From Lacinutrix algicola (GTDB lineage: Bacteria; Bacteroidota; Bacteroidia; Flavobacteriales; Flavobacteriaceae), in NCBI RefSeq assembly GCF_001418085.1, contig NZ_LIQH01000030.1:1-64000 (forward strand): DNA of 64,000 nucleotides, read 5' to 3'. Both the position numbers and the translations under genes were made by a program. Position 1 is the stretch's first letter; each line of letters opens with the position of its first letter. This document shows positions 25,754 through 33,047 of this stretch, in pieces. The notes below the pieces were generated by a model. The model had not been told where the DNA came from, did no database searches, and worked only from the letters and a program-made list of their open reading frames with translations.

Positions 25754-26839
25754 TTAACCTAAAATTCGTTTAACCAATTTATCTTTAGCTGCTTGATCGT
25801 CTCCACATAACCATTGGATTACGTTATCTTCCCAAATAGCATCACGTTCTGGTTCTGTAATAATCTTTCTATCTATCGCTAAATCTAAAATTTTTCCAGG
25901 ATAAGAACTTTGTTTCTCACTTTCCATCTCTCCCAATGGATATGGATCGTCAAGTCCCATTAAAACTTGTTTAGAACCTTGGTTTTTTAATAACAAATCT
26001 AATCCACCAGTGTCGTGTACTAACGTATCAAAAAAGATGTTTTTATGTCCAACTGCTTTTCTTGGGTGACTTTTGCCTTCAAATAAATCTGGTCTACCAT
26101 CAAAACCTTGAATACGTCGTCCTAAATTTATTTGTGCTAACTGCCCACCATGAGCAAAACAAGTTCGCATATTTGGGTACTTATCTTGATAACCGTTTAA
26201 AGTTAAAAAGTGGTATGCATCTGCACATTGTGCTAACATCCATATTAAATGAAAACGCCAAGACGTGTTCTCTAATTTTATAAATTTTTCACCATCGTAA
26301 GGATGGATTTCTACAGCTAAATTATACTTATTAGCCATTTCAAAAATAGGCTCATTTTCCTCATCAAAAATACAACGCCAAGTGCCAATAGTATCCATAT
26401 AGTGTGTAGGCAAACAAAGTAATTGCATACCTAACTCCTCTACACAGCGTTCAATTTCCCAACAAGCACCTCTAACAAAACCAGGATGCACCACAAAACC
26501 ACAGGTAAATTTACTTGGGTTTTCACGCTGTACTTTAGCATTAAAATCGTTTTGAAATTTAAGCGCTTGCTTCATTTCTTCCACACGCAAACCGTTACCG
26601 TACAATTGCGATAAGTTTAAAACTACGGCATGATCGATTTTAAAACGCTCCATCCAAGCTAGCTTTTCATCTAAGAAAAAACTAGAATCTGTAATTGGTC
26701 TGTTCCAATCTTTTTGAAGCATGAATTTTCGATCCTTATCCACCCAAAAAATTTCTTTGTCTTGCATAAACTGAGGGATTTCCTCTGGATATGGCAATAG
26801 ATGTGAGTGACCGTTAATTCTAAGTTTACGTTTTTCCAT
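25754..26839 (-). CDS. nbaD: 2-amino-3-carboxymuconate-6-semialdehyde decarboxylase (amidohydrolase family)
   Basis: A 361-residue metal-dependent decarboxylase that converts ACMS to 2-aminomuconate semialdehyde, the step that commits tryptophan carbon to oxidation and away from quinolinate and NAD. The TIM-barrel zinc ligands are visible: HSH in NGHSHLLP (9-16), His in AVEIHPYDGE, His in CFAHGGQ and Asp in LMGLDDPYPLGE. The C-terminal IWEDNVIQWL is typical of the family. The gene lies between the 3-hydroxyanthranilate dioxygenase and the O-methyltransferase; a REP-like palindrome sits five bases before its ATG. Length is a little above bacterial ACMSD (about 330). Confidence 0.88.
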   Translation of the reverse strand: MEKRKLRINGHSHLLPYPEEIPQFMQDKEIFWVDKDRKFMLQKDWNRPITDSSFFLDEKLAWMERFKIDHAVVLNLSQLYGNGLRVEEMKQALKFQNDFNAKVQRENPSKFTCGFVVHPGFVRGACWEIERCVEELGMQLLCLPTHYMDTIGTWRCIFDEENEPIFEMANKYNLAVEIHPYDGEKFIKLENTSWRFHLIWMLAQCADAYHFLTLNGYQDKYPNMRTCFAHGGQLAQINLGRRIQGFDGRPDLFEGKSHPRKAVGHKNIFFDTLVHDTGGLDLLLKNQGSKQVLMGLDDPYPLGEMESEKQSSYPGKILDLAIDRKIITEPERDAIWEDNVIQWLCGDDQAAKDKLVKRILG

Positions 26840-26843
26840 TTTG

Positions 26844-26924
26844 TCTTTCCTGCGAAAGCAGGAATCTTATTAATGTCATTCCGTTTATTAAACAGATTGC
26901 AGCTTTAAAAGGCTAGCAATGACA
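26844..26924. repeat. REP-like palindrome plus adjacent TGTCATT/AATGACA inverted repeat
   Basis: TTCCTGC-GAAA-GCAGGAA (26847-26864) immediately precedes the ACMS decarboxylase start. It is followed by a looser inverted repeat, TGTCATT (26874-26880) with AATGACA (26918-26924). Together they fill most of the gap between two kynurenine genes. Confidence 0.75.
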
Positions 26925-26940
26925 GGTTGGTTTTTGTTTA

Positions 26941-27471
26941 TTATATTTTTACTTTCGAAGGCGCTTCCATAATTGCACTGCAATTTGGGCACGTACGCTT
27001 GTCTAAATCTCCATAATATTTATCGAATATTTTAGGCATATCTGTTTCAATATTTTTCACCGTAAAATCTTCTTCATATAATTTGGTTGTGCAATTTTCA
27101 CAGAACCAAAGCAATGCATCTTGTACACCTTTATCTCTAGGGTATTCAATTACTAATCCTACAGTATTTGTACCACGTTGCGGTGAGTGCGGTACTTTAG
27201 GAGGCAATAAAAATATTTCGCCTTCTTTTATATGTATGTCTTTAGGCACACCTTCATCAATTACTTTTAAGATAATATCTCCTTCAATCTGATGAAAAAA
27301 CTCAGGTGTTTCGTTATAATGGTAATCCTTTCTATTATTTGGACCACCAACAACCATAACAATAAAATCGCCATCTTTCCATACCACTTTATTACCAACA
27401 GGTGGTTTTAAAAGATGTCTATTTTCTTCAATCCAAGCTTTAAAATTTATAGGCGGAAATAATTTACTCAT
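26941..27471 (-). CDS. nbaC: 3-hydroxyanthranilate 3,4-dioxygenase
   Basis: A 176-residue cupin dioxygenase that opens the ring of 3-hydroxyanthranilate to give ACMS. Iron ligands are in [19 protein letters not shown] (His and Glu) and in the later [11 protein letters not shown] (His). The bacterial enzyme's C-terminal rubredoxin-like site is intact: CENC (about 137-140) and CPNC (about 164-167). It lies about 100 bases upstream of the ACMS decarboxylase gene, on the same strand. Confidence 0.95.
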   Translation of the reverse strand: MSKLFPPINFKAWIEENRHLLKPPVGNKVVWKDGDFIVMVVGGPNNRKDYHYNETPEFFHQIEGDIILKVIDEGVPKDIHIKEGEIFLLPPKVPHSPQRGTNTVGLVIEYPRDKGVQDALLWFCENCTTKLYEEDFTVKNIETDMPKIFDKYYGDLDKRTCPNCSAIMEAPSKVKI

Positions 27472-27526
27472 GATACAAATTTTTAATTTTTATCATCCTG
27501 AATTAAATTCAAGATCTTAATATGTT

Positions 27527-27610
27527 TTTGGGCGTTACCCTAAAAAGGGTCAGGCTTTCAAGGCTCGCTCTCTGCGAGGAGCTCAAACAAACCTTTCAAT
27601 CCTTAACGCA
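27527..27610. repeat. Multi-hairpin interspersed element (GGGCGTTACCC...CCTTAACGC)
   Basis: An element of about 84 bases. An outer stem pairs GCGTTA (27532-27537) with TAACGC (27604-27609). Inside are hairpin ACCCT/AGGGT (27537-27550) and hairpin CTCGC/GCGAG (27564-27578), with GTCAGGCTTTC between them. From memory, sequences opening GGGCGTTACC, with (G)GGTCGGGCTTTC inside and CCTAACGC at the end, recur between genes in many Bacteroidetes, with the internal hairpin varying. It lies between the dioxygenase and SDR genes. It could be a non-autonomous mobile element or a structured RNA. Confidence 0.7.
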
Positions 27611-27656
27611 AATTCATCAATTCAATAAAATTAGTGATAAAAAACGGAATACAGCA

Positions 27657-28439
27657 TTATAAACTCTTCGTTCTTCCGCCATCAACCGGAAGATTAATTC
27701 CGTTAATATATGCAGCACGTACACTTGCTAGAAAAGTAATAGCATCTGCTAACTCTTCTGGCTTAGCAAAACGTTTTGCAGGCACTGCACTTTTCATGGC
27801 ATTAGCAGATTCTTCTTCTGTGTTTCCAGATTTAGCCGACTTGTTTTTAATAATTTCAGCCAAACGATCCGTTCCCGTTGCTCCAGGCAACACATTATTT
27901 ACCGTAATACCAAACTGTCCGAGTTCGTTAGCCAACGTTTTACTCCAATTGGCAACGGCTCCGCGAATAGTATTACTTACGCCTAAACCATCTAAAGGCT
28001 GTTTAACAGACGTTGAGATTACGTTTATAATTCTACCAAATCCTTCACTTTTCATAAACGGAACTACCGCTTGCGCTAACACATGGTTACATTTTAAATG
28101 TTGTGTAAATGCACTTTCAAATTCTTCGATGTCTGCCGAAAATACAGGTCCTCCTTTTGGGCCACCTGTATTATTTACTAACACGTGAAAACCATGGTTT
28201 TCTTTTACGTAAGCTTCTACCTTTTCTTTTAATGCCTTCGGATTAGAGAAATTGGCAACTATGTAATCGTGATTTCTATGTTGAGGTAACTCTTTTAAAG
28301 TTGCTTTCAATTTATCTTCGTTTCTAGCAATAAGTGTTACTTGCACACCTTCTTCGGCTAAAGCCATTGCTGTTGCTTTTCCTATTCCTGCTGTGCTTCC
28401 GCAAACCAATGCGTATTTGTTGTTAAGTTGTAAATCCAT
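27657..28439 (-). CDS. Short-chain dehydrogenase/reductase-like protein lacking the Tyr-x-x-x-Lys pair
   Basis: A 260-residue Rossmann protein of the SDR superfamily. The NAD(P) loop GSTAGIGKA (14-22), the NNTGG segment (89-93) and the strand IINVISTS (137-144) are normal. The catalytic YxxxK pair is missing: the aligned segment reads GVSNTIRGAV, so Tyr becomes Ser155 and Lys becomes Arg159. An SDR subgroup with SNT(L/I)R here is known to me from annotations but is uncharacterised. It may bind NADP without classical reduction, or catalyse another step of aminomuconate breakdown. It lies one base from the GNAT gene and within the kynurenine cluster. Confidence 0.88.
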   Translation of the reverse strand: MDLQLNNKYALVCGSTAGIGKATAMALAEEGVQVTLIARNEDKLKATLKELPQHRNHDYIVANFSNPKALKEKVEAYVKENHGFHVLVNNTGGPKGGPVFSADIEEFESAFTQHLKCNHVLAQAVVPFMKSEGFGRIINVISTSVKQPLDGLGVSNTIRGAVANWSKTLANELGQFGITVNNVLPGATGTDRLAEIIKNKSAKSGNTEEESANAMKSAVPAKRFAKPEELADAITFLASVRAAYINGINLPVDGGRTKSL

Positions 28440-28440
28440 A

Positions 28441-28881
28441 TTATTTATATATTTTCTTAGCGCGTTCGTTTAGTCTTTCCATTAGTTTTTCTGGGCTTGC
28501 AATAGTTGTAAAATCAAACTTCTTATACAATCCATGAGCATCTTTTGTTGCCAACATCCATTTATCGATGTTTATTAACTCTTGGAAATTTAAAATTTTA
28601 TCCATCAATAATTTAGAACAACCTTGACCTTGGTATTCTTCAATCACGAAGACATCAAGTAAATAGGCAAAGAAAACTTTGTCTGTCATTACGCGAGCAT
28701 ATGCTATTTGTTTCTTTTTATAGAATAACCCAAAATTAATGGTATTATCCATTGCTATTTGTTGTTCTTCTTCGGTTCGTAATGTTCCCCAATAAGTGTT
28801 TTTTATAAAAGAATAGATTATATTAAAGTCCATATCTTCTCTGTTAGAAGAAAAATAGATATCTTTTTTTATCTCTATCAT
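28441..28881 (-). CDS. GNAT-family N-acetyltransferase
   Basis: A 146-residue acyltransferase of the GNAT fold. The acetyl-CoA pyrophosphate loop is EYQGQGCSKLLMDKIL (about 100-115), following the strand LLDVFVIEE. The N-terminal half (YSFIKNTYWGTLRTEEEQQIAMDNTINFGLFY in outline) is typical of small bacterial GNATs. Substrate unknown. It lies three bases after the aldehyde dehydrogenase gene and one base before the SDR gene, so it belongs to the kynurenine transcript; it could acetylate an aromatic amine intermediate, but that is a guess. Confidence 0.85.
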   Translation of the reverse strand: MIEIKKDIYFSSNREDMDFNIIYSFIKNTYWGTLRTEEEQQIAMDNTINFGLFYKKKQIAYARVMTDKVFFAYLLDVFVIEEYQGQGCSKLLMDKILNFQELINIDKWMLATKDAHGLYKKFDFTTIASPEKLMERLNERAKKIYK

Positions 28882-28884
28882 TTC

Positions 28885-30321
28885 TTAATACTTAATACAA
28901 ACATTCTTAGCTTCTGTAAAAAAACGTAAGGCTTCAAAACCACCTTCGCGTCCTACACCTGAAGCTTTTATGCCACCAAAAGGTGTTCTTAAATCACGCA
29001 TCATCCAAGTGTTAACCCAAACAATTCCTGCCTGTAATTCGTTACTCATTTTCATGGTACGCTTTAGGTTATTTGTCCATAGTGTTGCAGACAATCCATA
29101 CTTTACCTTGTTTGCCATTTTTAAGACTTCGTCTTCTGTAGTAAAAGGCATAATGGTAACTACAGGTCCAAAAATTTCTTCTTGGTTGACTCTGCATTCA
29201 TCGTTTGGAACTTCGATAACTGTAGGTTCTAAATAGTAACCGTTTTCATAACCTTTTACAGTCACTTCATTTCCTCCACAGAGTATTGTTCCATTTTCCG
29301 CTTTAGCGATATTTATATATTCTTTTACTTTTTCTATATGCGGTTTGGATACTAATGCTCCAATATTGGTTGAAGCTTCAGATGGATGTCCAACTTTTAA
29401 AGCCTTCACTTTAGCAACAAAATCTTTCTTGAACTTTTCATAAATAGAAGTTTCTACAAAAATGCGACTTCCGCATAAACAAATCTGACCTTGATTTGCA
29501 AAAGAAGAACGCACTGTTGTGTCTAACATATCATCATAATCGCAATCTGCAAAAATGATGTTTGGGTTTTTTCCGCCTAATTCTAAAGATAATTTTTTAA
29601 ATAGTGGAGCTGCTACTTTTGCAATATGCGCTCCTGTTGCTGTTCCTCCTGTAAAGCTTATCGCTTTTATGTCTTCATGTTCTATAATGGCTTGTCCTGT
29701 AGAGCCACCAAGGCCGTGTACAATATTTAAAACACCTTTAGGTAAACCTGCTTCGTTACAAATTTCTCCCAATAAATAAGCAGTCATTGGTGTCACTTCG
29801 CTTGGTTTGGCAACAACGCAGTTTCCTGCAGCAATTGCTGGAGCAATTTTCCATGTAAATAAATAGAGTGGCAAGTTCCAAGGCGAAATACAAGCTACAA
29901 CACCAATGGGTTGACGCAAAGTGTAATTTATGGCTTGCCCAATACTTTCATGACTTTCGCTTGCGAATTGTGTAATGGCATTTCCGAAGAATCTAAAATT
30001 ACTTGCTGCTCTTGGTATGTCTACTGCTTTTGCTAAGCTAATAGGTTTCCCATTGTCTTTACTTTCTGCTTCTGCGAAACGTTGTAAGTTAGCTTCTAAT
30101 AATTCTGAAATCTTTATTAGTATTCTACTACGTTCTTCTATGCTTGTTTTCGACCAACTTGGAAAAGCAGATTTGGCAGCTTTGTATGCATTTTCTACAT
30201 CCTCTTTTGATGAGTTTGGTATTTGCCCGTACACTTCTCCATTACTAGGATTGTAGTTGTCTATCCAATTGTCTTGAATTGGGTTTTGGAATGTTCCGTT
30301 GATGTAGTTTTTGATGTTCAT
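28885..30321 (-). CDS. nbaE: Aldehyde dehydrogenase, probable 2-aminomuconate-6-semialdehyde dehydrogenase
   Basis: A 478-residue NAD-dependent aldehyde dehydrogenase. Visible are the general base Glu in LSLELGGKNPNI, the nucleophile Cys in FANQGQICLCGSR and the C-terminal PFGGIKASGVGREGG. Its similarity to 2-hydroxymuconic and 2-aminomuconic semialdehyde dehydrogenases (opening NYINGTF, NWIDNYNPSNGEVYG) and its neighbours support oxidation of aminomuconate semialdehyde to 2-aminomuconate. ATG at 30319-30321 is preferred because it fits the family's N-terminus; an ATG seven codons upstream would overlap the preceding lipoprotein gene by 11 bases. Confidence 0.88.
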   Translation of the reverse strand: MNIKNYINGTFQNPIQDNWIDNYNPSNGEVYGQIPNSSKEDVENAYKAAKSAFPSWSKTSIEERSRILIKISELLEANLQRFAEAESKDNGKPISLAKAVDIPRAASNFRFFGNAITQFASESHESIGQAINYTLRQPIGVVACISPWNLPLYLFTWKIAPAIAAGNCVVAKPSEVTPMTAYLLGEICNEAGLPKGVLNIVHGLGGSTGQAIIEHEDIKAISFTGGTATGAHIAKVAAPLFKKLSLELGGKNPNIIFADCDYDDMLDTTVRSSFANQGQICLCGSRIFVETSIYEKFKKDFVAKVKALKVGHPSEASTNIGALVSKPHIEKVKEYINIAKAENGTILCGGNEVTVKGYENGYYLEPTVIEVPNDECRVNQEEIFGPVVTIMPFTTEDEVLKMANKVKYGLSATLWTNNLKRTMKMSNELQAGIVWVNTWMMRDLRTPFGGIKASGVGREGGFEALRFFTEAKNVCIKY

Positions 30322-30331
30322 AGCAATACTT

Positions 30332-30973
30332 TTAATTGACATACTGATTTAGAATCTTAACGAATTTCCAATTGGAATTTTCTTTAACGTATAATAAATC
30401 ATATCCATGTGACATAAAATAGCTTACAGATACGTATGCTTTATTTAGTTTTTTGTTAAAAATAGGTTTGCTTAACATTAGCTGCCCTTCTTTTTCATTG
30501 TCTGTAACTAATTTTTGAATTGAATCTTCAGAGATTAGTCTGACTTCTTTTCTATTCTTGTCTGTATATCTGACTTTAGACCAATCAATAATGTTGTGTC
30601 CATATTTTGAAAGTTGAAACACATTTAGATTTTTATTATCTTTTATTTGATTAATTATATATGTAGTATCATTCTCTTTAAAAAAATGATTAATATATTC
30701 TGGTAAAGTTGATGGTTTTCCTAACGCAGCGATATATGCGACATCTTTATTTCCTTTATATTCAATGGAATTAAACATTAAATATGGCTTTTTATAATCA
30801 TAAGGATATAAATACTCATCTTCTTTATTGCTTAAAATATCATTTAAAAACTTTAGTTTGAATTTATCAGTAATTATTGGCCTTTCAACTTCTTCCAGAG
30901 TTTGTTGTTTTTCTTCATTACAAGAAGAAATTAGTAAAATCACTATATATAAATATTTAAAAGCTAATTTCAA
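30332..30973 (-). CDS. Predicted lipoprotein of unknown function
   Basis: A 213-residue protein with a lipoprotein signal (VILLISSC, Cys18) and no family that I recognise. The mature part is Lys/Asn/Tyr-rich with a predicted alpha/beta pattern; the C-terminal KAYVSVSYFMSHGYDLLYVKENSNWKFVKI suggests an NTF2-like or SnoaL-like end, which is only an impression. The only start is TTG at 30971-30973. It lies inside the kynurenine cluster, 10 bases before the aldehyde dehydrogenase gene, but is an odd companion for cytosolic enzymes. Confidence 0.75.
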   Translation of the reverse strand: MKLAFKYLYIVILLISSCNEEKQQTLEEVERPIITDKFKLKFLNDILSNKEDEYLYPYDYKKPYLMFNSIEYKGNKDVAYIAALGKPSTLPEYINHFFKENDTTYIINQIKDNKNLNVFQLSKYGHNIIDWSKVRYTDKNRKEVRLISEDSIQKLVTDNEKEGQLMLSKPIFNKKLNKAYVSVSYFMSHGYDLLYVKENSNWKFVKILNQYVN

Positions 30974-31001
30974 ACTAAAGTTTTTAGATTTTATTTAAAC
31001 G

Positions 31002-31021
31002 ATTCCTGCTCTTGCAGGAAT
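31002..31021. repeat. REP-like palindrome
   Basis: ATTCCTGC-TCTT-GCAGGAAT, a perfect 8-bp stem with a different tetraloop from the other copies. It lies between the lipoprotein and RidA genes. Confidence 0.8.
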
Positions 31022-31026
31022 GAAAG

Positions 31027-31431
31027 TTAAGATTTTTTATAAGCCATAACCTTAATCTCGACCACCAAATCGGGATGCGGTAATTGATGTACTGCTACAG
31101 TTGTTCTCGTTGGTCCTGTTTCCTTATCAAAAAATTCAGCGTAAGCTTTGTTGTAATCGGCAAAATCATTCATGTTTACTAAAAATGAAGTAACATCTAC
31201 AACGTCTTTTAAACTAGCTCCAACTTTTTTAAGATTGGTGTCTATGTTTTTTAAAACTTCTTGCGTTTGTGTGTAGGAGTTTAGTTTTTTAGTTCCCATT
31301 TCGTCGATAATATCAACTCCAGCAATACTGTTATCTGCTCTACGAGAACTTGTTCCTGAAACGAAAATGAAATCGCCAACTTGTTTTACATGTGGATATG
31401 CTCCTCTTGGTGTTACTTTAGTTCCTTCCAT
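31027..31431 (-). CDS. nbaF: RidA-family protein, probable 2-aminomuconate deaminase
   Basis: A 134-residue RidA/YjgF protein. The substrate-binding Arg is in [13 protein letters not shown], and the C-terminal VEIKVMA is typical. RidA proteins hydrolyse enamines and imines; the bacterial 2-aminomuconate deaminase belongs to this family, and the setting between kynurenine genes supports that role. ATG at 31429-31431 ([10 protein letters not shown]) is preferred. The alternative ATG three codons upstream is made by the TGTCAT border of a REP-like palindrome, so it is probably not the ancestral start. Confidence 0.85.
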   Translation of the reverse strand: MEGTKVTPRGAYPHVKQVGDFIFVSGTSSRRADNSIAGVDIIDEMGTKKLNSYTQTQEVLKNIDTNLKKVGASLKDVVDVTSFLVNMNDFADYNKAYAEFFDKETGPTRTTVAVHQLPHPDLVVEIKVMAYKKS

Positions 31432-31438
31432 ATTTGTC

Positions 31439-31458
31439 ATTCCTACGAAGGCAGGAAT
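31439..31458. repeat. REP-like palindrome at the RidA gene start
   Basis: ATTCCTAC-GAAG-GCAGGAAT with one mismatch in the stem. Its TGTCAT border overlaps the possible upstream start codon of the RidA gene. Confidence 0.8.
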
Positions 31459-31492
31459 CTTTTTAATATTAGTTTAAATCTTTCTTCTTGTT

Positions 31493-31561
31493 ATTCCTGC
31501 GAAGGCAGGAATCTATTATAAATAATTGTATAACAGTATGGATTCCTGCCTTCGCAGGAAT
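31493..31561. repeat. Head-to-head pair of REP-like palindromes
   Basis: Copy one (31493-31512) has loop GAAG and copy two (31542-31561) has loop CTTC, so they are inverted relative to each other, with 29 bases between. The whole can fold as two small hairpins or as one long stem. Confidence 0.85.
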
Positions 31562-31568
31562 GACAAGC

Positions 31569-32966
31569 CTATTTCAATCCTGCAATCTTATCGTCTTGCA
31601 AAATAGCCTCGGTTTCTAATTGTACCTTTTTTAAGATACTATTTAAATCTTCGGTTGTAGTAATTTCTTTATTCACTAATAGGGTTAAAATTGCTTTATC
31701 TTGTGCTCTTCCTTTTGTCATAGCTCCATAATACGGAATATCTTCTTTAAAAGTCACCATAGAATATTTTGAAAAATAAACGTTTGGAAATTCTTTTTCT
31801 AAAGCCATTTCAATAGTGCGTTTTTCTTTAAAAATAGGATTAGCAACATGATCACGCATTTCGTAATAGTTGTCTATTGCTAAATCTGCAATAGCATCTG
31901 TATCTGCTTTTCTAGTTTTTTCGTAAACTTTAAAAATGGTTTCCCAATCGCCTTCATGTTGTTCTAAAATAGCATCAAAAACGGTTACGTCTTCAAAAGA
32001 GGCATTCATACCTTGTCCGTAAAAAGGAACAATAGCATGTGCAGAATCTCCTAATAACACATTTTTGTTTTTGTAATGCCAAGGCGAGCATTTTACGGTT
32101 CCTAAAGCTCCTGTTGGGTTATTAAAAAACTCATCTGCTATATTGGGTATTAATGCTAACGCGTCTGGAAATTGAGTAGCAAAGAACTCTTTTATAGTGT
32201 CTTCTGTTGTTAAGTTGCTGAAGTTGTATGCTCCTTCTTCATAACTTAAAAATAATGTTACTGTAAAACTTCCATCTAGATTAGGAAGTGCAATTAACAT
32301 GTATTCTCCTCTTGGCCAAATATGTAAATAATCTTTACTTATTAAGTGTGTTCCTTCTTTAGAAGCAGGGATTTCTAATTCTTTATAACCATGTGTTAAA
32401 TAGTTTTGCGAGTAACTAAATAGAAATTTACGTTCTAGATAATAGCTTTTTCTTAATGAAGAACCTGCACCATCTGTTCCAAAAAGAACATCGCCTTTTA
32501 CTTCTAATTCTTTTTTAGTTTCGTAATCGTATAAAGCAGCTGTATTATTTTCGATATCAATACCATTACATTTTTTGTTGAAATGAATCGTTAGATTATC
32601 GTATGAATCAGCCTCAGTTAATAACAAGCCATTAAGTTCTCCACGAGAAATAGAGTTAATGTATTCGTTATCTCTTCCAGAATAATTTGAAGGAAACGTA
32701 TTGCCTTCAATATCATGTATTAAACGACCATACATTGGTATGCATAATGGTTTTACTTTGTCTTCAACTCCTGCTAATCGCATGGCTTTTAAACCACGAT
32801 CTGAAAGTGCTAAATTTATAGAACGTCCTGCAGAAATATCTGTTGTACGTAAATCTGGTCTGCTTTCGTAAACGTTTACTGTATAGCCTCTTTGTGCCAA
32901 ACGTAATGCTAAGAGAGAGCCACAAAGTCCAGCTCCAATGATTACGATATTTTCTTTTTTACTCAT
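31569..32966 (-). CDS. kmo: Kynurenine 3-monooxygenase
   Basis: A 465-residue FAD-dependent hydroxylase that converts kynurenine to 3-hydroxykynurenine with NADPH and O2. The dinucleotide motif IIGAGLCGSLLALRLAQRG (9-27) and the FAD ribose motif LLGDSAHAIVPFYGQGMN are present, as are RSINLALSDRGLKAM and the segment GTDGAGS (the DG motif). Length is typical of bacterial and eukaryotic KMO without the C-terminal membrane anchor. It is flanked on both sides by REP-like pairs and lies between the kynureninase and RidA genes. Confidence 0.95.
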   Translation of the reverse strand: MSKKENIVIIGAGLCGSLLALRLAQRGYTVNVYESRPDLRTTDISAGRSINLALSDRGLKAMRLAGVEDKVKPLCIPMYGRLIHDIEGNTFPSNYSGRDNEYINSISRGELNGLLLTEADSYDNLTIHFNKKCNGIDIENNTAALYDYETKKELEVKGDVLFGTDGAGSSLRKSYYLERKFLFSYSQNYLTHGYKELEIPASKEGTHLISKDYLHIWPRGEYMLIALPNLDGSFTVTLFLSYEEGAYNFSNLTTEDTIKEFFATQFPDALALIPNIADEFFNNPTGALGTVKCSPWHYKNKNVLLGDSAHAIVPFYGQGMNASFEDVTVFDAILEQHEGDWETIFKVYEKTRKADTDAIADLAIDNYYEMRDHVANPIFKEKRTIEMALEKEFPNVYFSKYSMVTFKEDIPYYGAMTKGRAQDKAILTLLVNKEITTTEDLNSILKKVQLETEAILQDDKIAGLK

Positions 32967-32975
32967 ATTTCTGTC

Positions 32976-33041
32976 ATTCCTGCGAAGGCAGGAATCTTAT
33001 TTTAGTTTTAATTAATACTGGATTCCTGTCTAAGCAGGAAT
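32976..33041. repeat. Head-to-head pair of REP-like palindromes
   Basis: Copy one (32976-32995) has loop GAAG and is preceded by TGTC. Copy two (33022-33041) is inverted, has one stem mismatch (GT) and loop CTAA, and is followed by GACA. The arrangement and spacing match the pair at 31493-31561. Confidence 0.85.
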
Positions 33042-33047
33042 GACAAA

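Noticed and set aside
28885-30342. Longer start of the aldehyde dehydrogenase (30342)
   Set aside because: It adds seven residues unlike the family and overlaps the upstream lipoprotein gene; the ATG at 30319-30321 fits better.
31493-33041. Paired REP-like palindromes as a short CRISPR array
   Set aside because: Units alternate in orientation, spacing is irregular and genes lie between them; they fit interspersed palindromes instead.
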